From Theocolax elegans (lineage: Eukaryota > Arthropoda > Insecta > Hymenoptera > Cerocephalidae), in the NCBI GenBank assembly GCA_026168455.1, contig CM047426.1:40037313-40101312 (forward strand): DNA of 64,000 bases, in the 5' to 3' direction. This document shows positions 24,739 through 36,398 of this stretch, one piece after another (within the stretch, counting starts at the first letter, position 1; each line of letters begins with the position of its first letter). The translations under genes and the position numbers were made by a program. A model generated the notes under the pieces. That model did no database searches, was not told the origin of the DNA, and saw only the letters and a program-made list of their open reading frames with translations.

Positions 24739-25491
24739 ATGCCTCGGCTTACTGAAATCCAACCTGCTCAAATTGTTGTCCTGCTAGAAGCGGGACAGAG
24801 TCAAAGCGATATATCCAGAAGAATGGGGATTCATCGCTCAACGGTATCACGTGTTTTGAGTCGGTATGAAGAAACAGGTTCTTATCGCCGGAGGCCTGGC
24901 CAAGTTCGACATAGGATTACTACGATTCGAGAAGATCGCAACATTGTTAATGAGGCCCAACGCAATCCAAGGCAAGTTGCGCGACAAATTGGGAATAATG
25001 CTTTACCAGGCAGACGAATTAGCGATTACACAATAAGGAGATGCCTTCACGAAAGGAGTTTGAGATCACGAATTCGTGCTAGAGTGCCTAATTTAGAAGC
25101 AGTTCACCGACGAGCTCGTCTAAATTACGCCCGTAATTATCGACATTGGACACCTAGAGAGTGGAGACATGTGTTTTTTACAGATGAATCTCGATTTTGT
25201 CTTTACGGAAACGATGCTAGGATCCGGATTTGGCCTCATAGACGAGAACGTTTTGCATCAAATCATGTTGATCCAACTCGAGCGTTTGGTGGAGGATCCG
25301 TTATGGTATGGGGTGGAATATCAATGAACCATCGATCAAGCTTAGTGATTAACCCACCTCCCGGACTAACAGCGGGACGTTACATAAACGAAATTTTACG
25401 CCCTCACGTAGTTCCCATGCGTCGGCTGCAACACTTTTTTGTTATTTGTAGGGAGATTTTGTTAACCAATTCAAAAATAAAGATAAATTAA
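24739..25491 (+). pseudogene. Tc1-like transposase N-terminal part, copy 2
   Basis: The translation is identical to that at 23461-24213, displaced by 1278 bp. The duplicated block runs from about 23290 to 24566 and again to about 25857, joined at a short GCATA microhomology. Only small indels separate the copies downstream of the ORF, implying a very recent event or an assembly duplication. Confidence 0.85.
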
Positions 25492-25983
25492 ATCTTATAC
25501 CATTTTATGCAATGTAAAATTTTGTAAGATTCGGTGAATTAATGTTATTTAACTATCAAAAACGGATTCTATATAACTTACGAACGTTGTTGTTCAACGT
25601 TCAATATTCCCTCGGTGGCAACCATCTCCTTTACTGCGTCATCCATGTGCAATCAAAAAAGTTGAAAATAAAAAGAGAAATGAAAAATATAAGATCTAAT
25701 AAAATCAAATCATAAAAAAAAATTCATGCACTTATAATAAGCTTTATGATTATAATGAAATTAAATAATATTGAATAAAAAAATTAATATCTCATGCGGA
25801 AAGTCAACGTTGTTGAGAATTGGTCCATTTCCTCCGATGCGGGTTCTTCCGGTTGCATATTTTGGACGTGAGAGGGTGAATTATTGCATGCAAAAATAAA
25901 AACAATAGAAATTAAATTTGTTGGCCCTTGGCTCTTTTTCCAATTTATTTAAAGGCATTCAAATTACAATCTGGGTTTTCAGA

Positions 25984-26020
<37 letters not shown>

Positions 26021-27184
26021 ATAATAAACGAATTTTTCATTAGACTTATTTATTATTCGCGGGAAAACATTTTTAATGTGATTACGCGAATTCCCGAATT
26101 AAGCGCAAAAATGAGACTTTGAAAAGAAAATTAATTGACCGAGTCTGTTAACGGATTCGCGACGCGGAAACATAACGAACGACCTTTTACGTTCACTATT
26201 TAAATAAAAAAAGGAAATTTAACGCGCGACGGTATCACGGAATTTCCCATTCCGTTATCGAATTTCAAATTAACACAATATTTGATTCGCGACGCGGAAG
26301 ATAAAATTTCTCCGGATTCCTGGATGCCGATTTCTAAAAAAGGATGTTACAGAATCTTAAGGTTCACCCAGCCTAGCCTCAGGCATCGGCGTCATCCTTA
26401 CGGATGGGGCGCACTTAAGGGTAAGAGTCGAAACTCTTTTACCTGTTTTTAAAAAAAAGAACTTTTCGCAGTCTCATGTTAAACATGGGACCACTCGGGG
26501 CCTGTCGCCGCTAGGGCTACCCGGCTCCTAAAAAGGAAAGGATTAAGGATAAAGGTTTCTGTCGTGCAGCATACTTACTACTGCAAATTTACTTAGGACT
26601 TCCTTAGGCTTAACAATCTTCCTTGACTGTTCGGGCGTAACTCCTTGAATGAATGTTCGAAAGTGACTCTTTGAATGATCGGGCGTAACTGAATGAAAGA
26701 ATGAATGAGAATGTCTTGATACTCAGCTCCCGAGTAAATTATCTCGCCGTACTAGATGAAAGACGAGATAATCTGATGCGCGAAGGGTTTATCCTAATTA
26801 CGCATATATTAGGTACGCGCACCTAGATTTTCAAAGATATTTTATCAATTTGTAACTGTTCCTTGATAATTACTATGATAAAGGAAGCAATTTATTGATT
26901 CATTAAACGAGGAGTGTTAATCTTGATTTCATCAATGCAAAACTTAAAATAAACTGTTTAATTTATTAATATTCTAATAATAATAGAAAATAGATTAGAT
27001 AATTAATACTCATACACGTGTTCTCGGTCTCCTCTTTGTGTGGATCTTCGTCGTCGCGCACGAACTTGGAGACCCCGCGTTGCGGTAAGGGGAAACATAC
27101 ATAGGCGTAGAGTGTCGAAATATATCATTTTTCTCATTTCGCGCATTTTACTTATTTATTTATATTATTATTTTATTTGATGAA
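25430..27184. mobile_element. Foreign insertion splitting the Tc1 transposase
   Basis: Between PMRRLQH (about 25428) and the resumption of transposase coding at about 27185 lies ~1.75 kb without coding capacity. It includes a TA microsatellite (25988-26019), GC-richer LTR-like stretches (26120-26600, 26990-27100) and a hairpin ATTATCTCG...CGAGATAAT near 26740. Composition resembles the solo LTR elsewhere in this window, but I could not define TG/CA ends or a target duplication. Confidence 0.45.
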
Positions 27185-27529
27185 ATAGGATTGCTGCACG
27201 GCAAAGGGGCCGTAATTTCATCTTGATGCAGGATAATGCACGCCCTCATACTGCAAGGATAACTCGTACGTACTTGGAAGAAAACAACGTAGAGGTATTG
27301 CCTCATCCTGCTAAATAGCCCCCATCTCAATCCTATAGAGCATGTATGGGACATGATGGGTAGGCGATTACGTAACCTAGAGAGACCTCCTGCTAACCTC
27401 CAAGAACTCGAAAGAATTCTTAATCAAATTTGGCACGAGATACCTCAAAATTCAATAGGGGCATGCATTAATGTGCAAGAACGTTTAACAGAGGTAATTC
27501 GTCACCGAGGTGGCAATACACGGTATTAA
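27185..27529 (+). pseudogene. Tc1-like transposase C-terminal part
   Basis: It resumes in frame with RIAARQRGRNF, then MQDNARPHTAR (second catalytic Asp) and a downstream IEHVWD motif (catalytic Glu), ending GGNTRY-stop at 27527-27529. The Asp-to-Glu spacing is 34 residues once a one-base insertion near 27313-27315 is allowed for, i.e. the DD34E signature of the Tc1 group. The insertion puts a TAG in frame, so this half is broken as well as being separated from its N-terminus. Confidence 0.8.
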
Positions 27530-28008
27530 AGGCCTCAGGTGTATAGGCTTTGGAGTCAAAAAATACTGCGGAAGTGACGAGCCGCGGGGTCGCATCGGAT
27601 AATGCTGATGTTGGCGGTATTTGACTAAAACATAGGAAGATCTTTAAAATAGCATAACTCGGTCAAAAAAAGTCGTAGAGGGTCGACTTTATTTTTTATA
27701 TACTCGTTAAAAAGTCTACTTTAAGGTGGTATTTGTTGTTTTTTGAAAAAAAATTTTTAGAAATCCAGGTAAACGTGCAAACTATTGCGTTGTTTAAGAA
27801 AAAGAAGTTGGTAGGCCTGATTAAGACACAGCAATGTGACCTTAAATCGCAGCTATTAGGCATTATTTTTTCCTCAAAGTGCACATAATTCCCTACAAAA
27901 CAAAACAAAAATTATCTCAATACGATGAAAATTGACCGAGCTAGAAGCATTTAAAAAATGGCAATTTTTCTGTGAAAAATCTTGTTGCGATAATTTTGAT
28001 GCGGAGTG

Positions 28009-28475
28009 TAATTATTTTGCATCTTTTTATCTTTTTTTTATCCTTGTTTAATACATTTCTTTTCAATTTTTTATTTTCTTTTTTATTACATTGGCCACTG
28101 TCGTCATTATAATAAACTTTTTTTTCGCAATGCTTCTTTTTCTAATTCATTTTTAATTTCGCCACTATTCATTGTTTGCCTTTTCAACATGTTTCGCTGT
28201 CTTCTTATTAGTTGCTTTTCTTCTATATCATTTAATTGTTTAGTTTTATTTTCTTGACAAAGAGAACTATAAGTTGAGATTTCATAGTCTATTTCCATTG
28301 GAGTAATAGGATCAACGCAAACTATTTTATCTGTATTATATATAAGTTAATTATTTTTTGTTCAAAATTTTGTTCTATTATTTTCATTTCTGCTGCATTG
28401 GAATTCAATCCTCTTTTATTAAAATTATAACTATGAATGACGTTTCTTTTGATTGGTATTAGTAAAACGTATTAG
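28009..28475 (-). other. AT-rich spacer with Lys/Glu-rich ORF of uncertain status
   Basis: A 63-codon minus frame (28107-28298) encodes a charged, probably helical stretch (KQLIRRQRNMLKRQ). It could be the Lys/Arg/Glu/Asn-rich region of a transposon protein, but no diagnostic motif is present. Confidence 0.25.
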
Positions 28476-29002
28476 TTAACCTTTTGGCTGTGGGAAAATT
28501 TTAGTACTAAACGAACTTTTATAAAATGCAAAATGTATGCATGAGATCATTGGATATTTCAGGTAGAGTCCCCACCCTGACTGCTGGTCGATAAATCGAC
28601 CACCCCCGCAGGCAAAGTAAAGTACAATGTAAAATTATTTTCTCATTTTCCATGAAAACTCTAGAGGGTATTTCTATGTAATTTCTCGCGCTGAACATAA
28701 AAAAAATAGTAAAAAAATCCTAGCGATACTCTTGACCTTGAAAATCTATTTTTCAAGGTCAAATTTTTTTTTTTTTTGGAAGATTTTCGTACATAATGTC
28801 ATAGACTGAATAAAAAAAAATTCTGAAAAAAATAGCTGAGGTATCATTAATCTTAAAAATTTACATTTAAGGTCTCATTCACTTCTAAAACAAGTGCAAC
28901 AAACATCTGCTACATTTGTCAAGATGTTAAGAAATATTCTGACATTCGCACTTAGCATAACCCAGGATCAACGGCGTGGACGTGGCGAAAGGGTGATCCC
29001 AT

Positions 29003-29340
29003 TGGGGTGCTTGATTTTCGTGAGTCCCCTTGCCTCTCACGTTTCGGGGTGCTTGATTTCCATGAGTCCCCATGCCTCTCACGTTTCGGGGTGCTTCATT
29101 TCCGTGAGTCCCCTTGCCTCTCACGTTTCGGGGTGCTTGATTTCCGTGAGTCCCCTTGCCTCTCACGTTTCGGGGTGCTTGATTTCCGTGAGTCCCCTTG
29201 CCTCTCACGTTTCGGGGTGCTTGATTTCCGTGAGTCCCCTTGCCTCTCACGTTTCGGGGTGCTTGATTTCCGTGAGTCCCCTTGCCTCTCACGTTTCGGG
29301 GTGCTTGATTTCCGTGAGTCCCCTTGCCTCTCACGTAGGA
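29003..29340. repeat. 42-bp minisatellite, ~8 units, inside piggyBac
   Basis: Unit: GGGGTGCTTGATTTCCGTGA plus GTCCCCTTGCCTCTCACGTTTC. Because 42 is divisible by three and the unit lacks stops in several frames, ORFs run through it in at least two plus frames and one minus frame, with 14-residue repeats such as VLDFRESPCLSRFG. It lies just downstream of the transposase stop. Units are nearly identical, suggesting recent expansion. Confidence 0.95.
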
Positions 29341-29350
29341 ATGATTGGCT

Positions 29351-30730
29351 CTACGGTAATGTCTCTTTTGTGTGGTACTCTTCAAAGCATGGTGCTGCGC
29401 ATAGAGGAGTTTCACAACTAGGGCAAATGTATGTCGTTCTACGTGGAGTCTTACGCAAAGAGCACAAGTGGCATCTTCGACTTGTACCTTGCCTCGGGAA
29501 ATGGCGGCCAACTAATCGAATGGGAGAGTCATTGTAAGGAGAGATGCTTGCAGAAGGATCAAGTTTCAGTAATGATTTAGCAACCTGTAATCTAAATGAA
29601 AGAAATGATATAGCTTTCACGTTTCTCATTTTATACAACGCATGAGCATTGGATAGACAAAGATCAACAAAATGAAAAAAAGCTTTCGATACAATTTCAT
29701 TGTTTTTCGCACTGATTCTGTTACAGATAATTGTCTATCAACATTATTAATACCACCCATATTTTGATTATAATCGTGGACACACCTTGGCTTTATAATA
29801 TCTTTATTTGTTAGGTAACATTTTTTTCCAGTTGCACAGAATTCAAGTTCGTGCACAGTTGTAAGCATACGAACGCTACGTTTATTTTCCCACCTCACTG
29901 CCATTCGCACATCGTTGTGAGAGACTTGTACTTCACCTTGAACTAACTTGCTTTCAAGCTTTGGCATTCCCTTTCTATTTGCTTTCACTGTACCACACAT
30001 ACCTGTATCACGAACGTGTAAAAATTCTGCCAAAGTGGAAGATGTATAATAATAAAATAAGATTGTAAAAAGTGAGCTACAATATCGCCAATAACACCCA
30101 AATCAAACTTTTGATAATCAACACGAATCCCGTCTCGCAGTCTACAATCATGAATAGCTTGATGCCAAAGCGATTTCTCTTCAAAAGAATGTACTGCTTG
30201 AATCGAAGCCTACCTTTCCATAATAATAGACTTTCATCTATGCACAGATTTTTTCCTGGAGTAATAACTCCTGAAAATTTGCTTTGCACGTGTTCTATTA
30301 CTGGCTTTATTTTCACTGAAGGATGATTTTCGATTTCTTCATTATTATGAAAATGTAAACATCGTAGGATGTGAATATATTTATCGCGAGGCATTATTTG
30401 GCCAAAAATTGGAGTGCGTAGCAAAAGATCTGTGAACCAATAACTTTGTAAATCGCCTTTACAGACATGGCCCATTAGAATGGAAAGGCCTAGAAAAGTT
30501 TCCAATTCTGTTTTTGTGACAGGGGACCAAGCTTCCATGTGGATAAAAATCGATGTTTTCGATGGATAAAAATACGCGTCCTCAGACAATACAGTTTCCT
30601 TATAAGAAAAGTCTTCCAAATTGACTTCCCCGATATCTTCATATTCTGCTCCACTGTCTAAAACCTCGTTTTCTAATACTTCATTTTCAGGTTCGGACTC
30701 GCCACTACTCCAAGCTTCATGTTCAGACAT
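29351..30730 (-). pseudogene. piggyBac transposase, frameshifted and internally deleted
   Basis: It begins at 30730 with an acidic N-terminus (residues 1-50), then the DDE_Tnp_1_7 core: TKTELETFLGLSILMG, the LRCLHFHNN motif, KIKPVIEH, and NLCIDESLLLWKGR with the first catalytic Asp at residue 155. After DCETGF the frame shifts, and the stretch that should carry the second catalytic Asp is deleted around 30035-30075. The sequence resumes at LAEFLHVRDTGMCGTVKANR (from 30033), continues through the MGGINNVDRQLS region with the third Asp area, shifts again at about 29630, and ends with a C-terminal Cys-rich domain (CHLCSLRKTPRRTTYICPSC). Cut-and-paste activity is not possible from this copy. Confidence 0.9.
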
Positions 30731-31776
30731 TTTATAGAAGATAGAATATTACACTATTCAATAGTGTAATATTCAAAAAGTGAAAATAGTAAAAATTATA
30801 CACTGTGCAAATCCTGGAGACTAATAAGTTATGCATGAAAAGTACCAAACTTCATCGTATTATAAATTTATAAATATGAATGAATAAAAAATAAATTAAT
30901 TTTTTGAGATTAAAATATTTTTGAAGATTAAACGAGTTTCTGTAATAAGTGATGACATTTATTTCGTACCCAGTTGACGAACAACAAAGATATACCAACT
31001 CCCAGACCGAAATAGTAAAAAACAGATTTTGTGTTTACGTCATTGATTTTAGATCACGCTGAAAATGAATGCCGCAGCATTTTATGTAACCTTCAAAAAT
31101 AAGGTTGAAGCTCGATATTTTGTTTTGAAAACTAAAATTTCATCGCGAAAGAGACATTTTCATGAACAAAGATAATTTTAGGATTTTTTTACTTTTTTCC
31201 CCGTTTTGATCTCATCAATAACGCTAAAAAGCTAGATCGACCTTTCGCTTATGCAAATAAAATACAATATGACCTTGACTGTAAATTTTCAAGGTTAAGG
31301 ATACCGTAGTGATTTTTTACAGTATTTTTTATAAACAGTATATAAAATTTCGAAAGAAATCACTCTAAAATTCTCGCTTCTACTAGGGATGAAATTTGAC
31401 CTTGAAATACCTATTTTCAAGGTGAATAATATTTTGAGGAATTATAAAACTATTATATATACATTCAAAACATCAAAATTGATCTAAAAACATTAAATAT
31501 GTTGTGTATTTTAAGTGGTCGATATATCGATCGCCCCCGCAGTCAAAAGGTTAATACTTTGTAAAACTGGAAACATTGTAATATTACGTGTTTCGTATAT
31601 TTTTAGTAAATGTATAAACGCATTTGGAAAATATCGAAATTTAAATTACATGGGCATAAATTAAATACAATAGAGATAGCAAAATTTTGAGATTTTTTCA
31701 CCCTACATTGTGTATTTTAAATAATTGTTGCAATGATGAGGGTCACACAGTAAAAAACACAAATTTTTACTTTTTT

Positions 31777-31818
31777 GTACGACGTTTCATCTGCTTATTT
31801 GCAGACCTCTTCAGGTAC
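31777..31818 (-). ncRNA. Hammerhead-ribozyme-like motif in left pLTR
   Basis: Minus-strand order: GUAC (stem I), CUGAAGA core, stem II GUCUGC/GCAGAU, GAAA, a minimal C-G stem III, GUC cleavage triplet, then GUAC closing stem I. One extra G separates the core from stem II. Hammerhead motifs with minimal stem III are known from Penelope-like terminal repeats. Confidence 0.6.
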
Positions 31819-32082
31819 TTAAAAATTTATTGAACACAACTATATAAATTATATCAATACATCAATATAGACAATTATAGAAAACCGTTATACACCTATG
31901 ACACTGAACGAACGAAAACAATTAATACTGCTCAAGGAGCTAAGTCGAATAACAAGAACATATGGAAAGCACCTGTATTTATATCAAAACAAATTTTGAA
32001 TGTATAAGTAATACATCGATTGTTTTATCTACATACATAGGTCAAAGTTAAATCAAACCATTATATTTGTATATTGTCGGTG

Positions 32083-33720
32083 TAGACATTCTGTATCTTG
32101 CAAGGTACCGATTCATAGGTAAAATGAATCGATATCTTGGCTCCAGGCAACTCGCCGCTATTAAGAAAATTCAAATCAGCCGAGAGAGAAACCAAGTAAC
32201 GAAAAGATTTCTGTTTTTATTTAATTATTTTAGAAAAAATCGGGCTCTCTCAAGCGTTGGTATGCGGACGTTTGAAGGTCTCGATACAAGCAAGTACACC
32301 GAAACTCGCACCACATAGCATCGCTTTGGAGAGCACGTTATAATTTTTCTATAGGCCACAAAAGGAATATTATATTTTAATTCCTTTTTACATACATTAA
32401 CTATAGAAAGTTCGGTTTAGCTATAGTAGCATCACGCGTACTCTCTCTCTCTAGGCTAGACTCTTTCGCGGGCGGGGCTTTCTCTGCAAGCTTAGACAAC
32501 GGGGCGCGCGGTATGGTAGAGTAGATGGCTGAGTAGGGCTGCGTCAACTTTTTAAGAATTTTTAAGTAAATGAGCTATTGCGCAAGCGGTACTTGGTCGC
32601 ACCGCCAAAGCTCAGCCGCTTGCTTTATTAACGTGCGCACAGCGGACAAGAGGTCTTCTTTCTTTTCTTTTTCTCGAGCTCTCTGCTCTCGTCCCTCGAC
32701 GTCGAAGGAAGCCGCTCCCGGAGGACCACCCAGTGTCCGGTACCAGCCAAGGAGTTAAATGTAAGCTGAGTAATTAAGGAGATATAATTATCTCCTGATA
32801 ATATAATTACTATCCCCCAGGATTACGCCAATAGGCCAAACTGGGTAGGCAGGCCTCGGCTAGCCTTTCGGATAGTATTATATTACTTTTTTTTATTATT
32901 AAGTCCACTAACCCGAGCCCACGAAGCAAAGTAAAAAGAGTCTTCGACTCGCCCTGTATGACCGGGATCGTTCGTCGGCCCTAGGCCTAACGTACTTGAA
33001 CCCAAAAGGGTCTCCAGGTTTTTGCTGGCCTCAAATTTCCCTTCTAAAGTGCGCGAAATAATTTAAAATCCTACCTCCCTGACTAACATTTTCATCCCTT
33101 TTGTATTTCGGGTCGGACTCGGGTAGGTAGTTTTCATTTTGTTAATTTCGTTCAGTTTCATCAGCATTCTTCTTTCTTTTATATATATATACTTTTTATA
33201 TAATTTAGTTTCAAATTACAATGGCTCGCAGTTACGAAATAAATATTCTATATAAAAAGGAGAAATAAATAAACTTTTAAACGATCCTTAAAGTGCACAA
33301 TCAATAATACAAATATATTTATACATTTTTTCTTATTCTTTGTATTAACTGAAAATAAACTAAAGAATCTTCTAGATAAAACATATATACTGTATATTTT
33401 GTTGAATACCTGTTTTATCCATATTTCCTCCGACATTTTTCTTCTTCTCATAAATTTACAAGATTTATTTAGAGTGGTCGGCAATTTGAAAACATAAGTA
33501 TTATTTTTTTACGTCTAATAAATGCTTTTCCTTTTGTATCTATTTCTTTCTTATTATCACAATATAATAATTTCCTGCATAGCAGTTATTAACATTTTTC
33601 TTTAAAATAAATATCAAAGCAACTCAGGTTGCATTTATTACGATTAATATTTAATTAATATATATTTGGCCGTAAAAGCACCACTGTTCGACAACGTTTC
33701 GGCGGACCCGGAAAGCTGCT
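32083..33720. other. CpG-rich insertion between pLTR and PLE coding region
   Basis: 32090-33130 is much richer in GC than the flanking Penelope DNA. It contains inverted repeats CGATTCAT/ATGAATCG (32109-32130 area) and GCAAGCGG/CCGCTTGC (32580-32630 area) and CT-rich tracts. ORFs such as 32570-32758 show no known domain. 33130-33660 is AT-rich, and 33660-33742 looks like the 3' UTR of the Penelope copy. The block may be an LTR or another insertion, but ends were not identified. Confidence 0.35.
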
Positions 33721-33742
33721 AAAGGTAATTATTAACTACAAG

Positions 33743-34414
33743 TTAAAATAGACAAAACGAAACGTTGCAATCTTCTTTTCTATTTAAAGTACCGTTATAA
33801 TAATTAATATATAACATTTCTGAAATTAAACGTTTTTTATAACAAGGTTCATAGTCTAATATTTTTACATTCGTCCAATTAAATTCATGATCTTTATTAT
33901 TTGCAATATGTGCAGTAACAACTGCATCCGGGTTATTATTTTTTTGATGTTCTTTAATTCTTGTTTTAAGACCACGTTTTGTTTCACCTATATATGTAGC
34001 CAGACAATTTTTACATTTAAACTTATATACTACACCAGTCATATCCCACTTCGATGTTTTGTCTTTACCTAAAGTTATAACATTATCTAATTTTTTGCAC
34101 ATTACCGGACAAACATTTATATTGTATTTTTTTAACATTTTTGAACATTTATTATAAAAATCTCTGTTATACGGTAGTGATATTCTACATATTGTAGGTC
34201 GCTTAATCATAAATTTGTTGTTATTTTCATATTTTATTTTTCTTAATCTATTTTCAATAGCCGAGTTAATAAATTTCAAAGGATAGTCATTCATTCTCAG
34301 TAATTCTTTAACTATATTCATATTATCCTTATGAAATTGTTGGTGAAACAATTTTAACGCTCTGTCTATTAAATTATACACAATATTGCGCTTCTGTTGA
34401 ACAGTATGATTAGA
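33743..34414 (-). pseudogene. PLE GIY-YIG endonuclease domain, copy 1
   Basis: Starting from the residue after a stop at 34415, the frame runs through NHTVQQKRNIVYNLIDRALK and a linker with CPVMCKKLDN to the endonuclease GVVYKFKCKNCLATYIGETK...RIKEHQK, which has the GVVY and YIG motifs, conserved Arg and Glu region, and ends SFCLF-stop. In Penelope-like elements this domain nicks target DNA and follows the RT. It is open for 212 codons, but cut off from its RT by an in-frame TAA. Confidence 0.85.
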
Positions 34415-34985
34415 TTAAAAACTCAATAACCTAGTAGAATTTGATGTTTTTCTAATCCAGTTCGTAAAAATATTATTATTCTTTTTAATAAGTAAAATAT
34501 CTAGAAAATTTATACAATTATTTGTTTCTATCTCATGTGTAAATTTTAAACGTTCATTATAATTATTAAAAACATTGAGAACTAAATTTACATGATCTTT
34601 GTGTATACATAAAATAGTATCGTCAACATATCTAAAGTAAAAAATCGGAGAACAATTAAGTTTTTCTTTTAATTCTAATAAACAATGAGTTTCCAGATCA
34701 TCCATCACTAAATCCGCAAATAATGGTGATATTGGTGAACCCATTGGCGAACCAAAAATTTGTTTATATATTTTATTATTAAACGTAAAGAAAGTATTGT
34801 CAAACAAAAACCGTATGATATTGCGAATTTCATCAAATGGTATGTCACATTTATTATGTATAAAATTAAATCGCCTATCAAGACTGTTAAGGACTTCATT
34901 ACACGGAATGTTAGTAAATAAAGAGCTAACGTCTAAAGACAACATAATATAGTCAGCTGGTATAATAATATTTCTAATTTTCGTT
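34415..34985 (-). pseudogene. PLE reverse transcriptase fragment, copy 1
   Basis: Contains MLSLDVSSLFTNIPC (motif A area), GSPMGSPISPLFADL (motif B area) and FRYVDDTILCIH (catalytic YVDD), ending LLSF-TAA at 34415. The 5' side stops at about 34985, where it joins the second copy abruptly. It is almost identical to 35420-35990. Confidence 0.85.
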
Positions 34986-34994
34986 TTAATTCAA

Positions 34995-35419
34995 AACTGT
35001 TGTTCCAGACAATTTTTACATTTAAACTTATATACTAAACCAGTCATATCCCACTTCGATTGTTTTGTCTTTACCTAAAGTATAACATTATCTAATTTTT
35101 TGCACATTACCGGACAAACATTTATATTGTATTTTTTTAACATTTTTGAACATTTATTTATAAAAATCTCTGTTATACGGTAGTGATATTCTACATATTG
35201 TAGGTCGCTTAATCATAAATTTGTTGTTATTTTCATATTTATTTTTCTTAATCTATTTTCAATAGCCGAGTTAATAAATTTCAAAGGATAGTCATTCATT
35301 CTCAGTAATTCTTTAACTATATTCATATTATCCTTATGAAATTGTTGGTGAAACAATTTTAACGCTCTGTCTATTAAATTATACACAATATTGCGCTTCT
35401 GTTGAACAGTATGATTAGA
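34995..35419 (-). pseudogene. Degraded GIY-YIG region, copy 2
   Basis: Nearly identical in DNA to the corresponding part of 33990-34414 but peppered with single-base insertions and deletions (for example CGATTGTTTTG for CGATGTTTTG), so no long frame remains. The GIY-YIG core itself is missing beyond about 35000. The indel pattern looks like sequencing noise as much as evolution. Confidence 0.75.
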
Positions 35420-36398
35420 TTAAAAACTCAATAACCTAGTAGAATTTGATGTTTTTCTAATCCAGTTCGTAAAAATATTATTATTCTTTTTAATAAGTAA
35501 AATATCTAGAAAATTTATACAATTATTTGTTTCTATCTCATGTGTAAATTTTAAACGTTCATTATAATTATTAAAAACATTGAGAACTAAATTTACATGA
35601 TCTTTGTGTATACATAAAATAGTATCGTCAACATATCTAAAGTAAAAAATCGGAGAACAATTAAGTTTTTCTTTTAATTCTAATAAACAATGAGTTTCCA
35701 GATCATCCATCACTAAATCCGCAAATAATGGTGATATTGGTGAACCCATTGGCGAACCAAAAATTTGTTTATATATTTTATTATTAAACGTAAAGAAAGT
35801 ATTGTCAAACAAAAACCGTATGATATTGCGAATTTCATCAAATGGTATGTCACATTTATTATGTATAAAATTAAATCGCCTATCAAGACTGTTAAGGACT
35901 TCATTACACGGAATGTTAGTAAATAAAGAGCTAACGTCTAAAGACAACATAATATAGTCAGCTGGTATAATAATATTTTCTAATTTTCGTTTTAATTCAA
36001 AACTGTTGTTTATGTGAGATTTTGGTTTAGGTATGATATTTTTAATCTCATCATAAATTATTTTAGCTAAAAAATGTGTTGGACTATTAATTGTGGAAAT
36101 AATCGGTCTTAAAGGAAAATTTATTTTATGTATTTTTGGAGGTCCATATGCTTTCGCTAACAACGTATTGGTTTGAGTTAAAGAATTTTTGTGATAGACT
36201 CTTGTTAAGCATTCATTATTATTTAAATTTTTCAAAATTGCATAAACATCAGATTGTAGTTTTTTCAACGGATTCTTATTTTGAGGAATATATGTATTCT
36301 TATCACTTAATAAATTAGTCATTTTATCTAAATAGTCATTTTTATTTAAACAAATAATTAAATTACCTTTATCAGAATTTATAGATAATAAAGAATAA
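35420..36398 (-). pseudogene. PLE reverse transcriptase, copy 2 (longest)
   Basis: Open from the 36398 junction, first residues NSDKGNLIICLNKNDYLDKM, then YGPPKIHK (diagnostic of Penelope RTs, about residue 60 from the Met at 36322), PLRPIISTINSPTH, LSLDVSSLFTNIPC, SPMGSPISPLFADL and FRYVDDT. It ends at the same in-frame TAA as the other copies. It lacks the N-terminal part of a complete element, so it is 5' truncated. Catalytic Asp residues appear intact. Confidence 0.9.

Larger units (their letters stand above)
22415..28008 (+). mobile_element. Tc1-type DNA transposon with ~430 bp TIRs, disrupted
   Basis: The left arm (22415-22845) and right arm (27584-28008) are inverted copies starting CAC(A/T)CCGCATCAAAATTA. 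The right end is followed by TA, the expected Tc1 target; the left is TG, so one side has mutated. Between the arms lie Tc1-like transposase pieces. The element is enlarged by a 1278-bp tandem duplication of the transposase 5' half and by about 1.7 kb of foreign DNA splitting the gene. Confidence 0.8.
28480..31550 (-). mobile_element. piggyBac element, 3.07 kb, defective
   Basis: Ends are CCTTTTGGCTGTGGG (left) and the complement of CCTTTTGACTGCGGGGG (right), each flanked by the diagnostic TTAA target duplication (28476-28479, 31551-31554). Both ends have a subterminal TGGTCGAT..ATCGA palindrome followed by CCCCCGCAG (28587 and 31515), in the same orientation. The interior encodes a broken piggyBac transposase on the minus strand and a 42-bp minisatellite. 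30731-31500 is the AT-rich 5' region of the element. Confidence 0.9.

Noticed and set aside
28927..29537. Overlapping 175-194 codon ORFs across the 42-bp minisatellite
   Set aside because: Open in several frames only because the repeat unit is 14 codons long; the recognisable piggyBac protein uses a different frame and ends at 29351.
33670..33720. Second hammerhead (CGAAACGTTGTCGAAC on the minus strand)
   Set aside because: The GAAAC and GUC parts are there, but no CUGANGA core lies upstream at usable distance.
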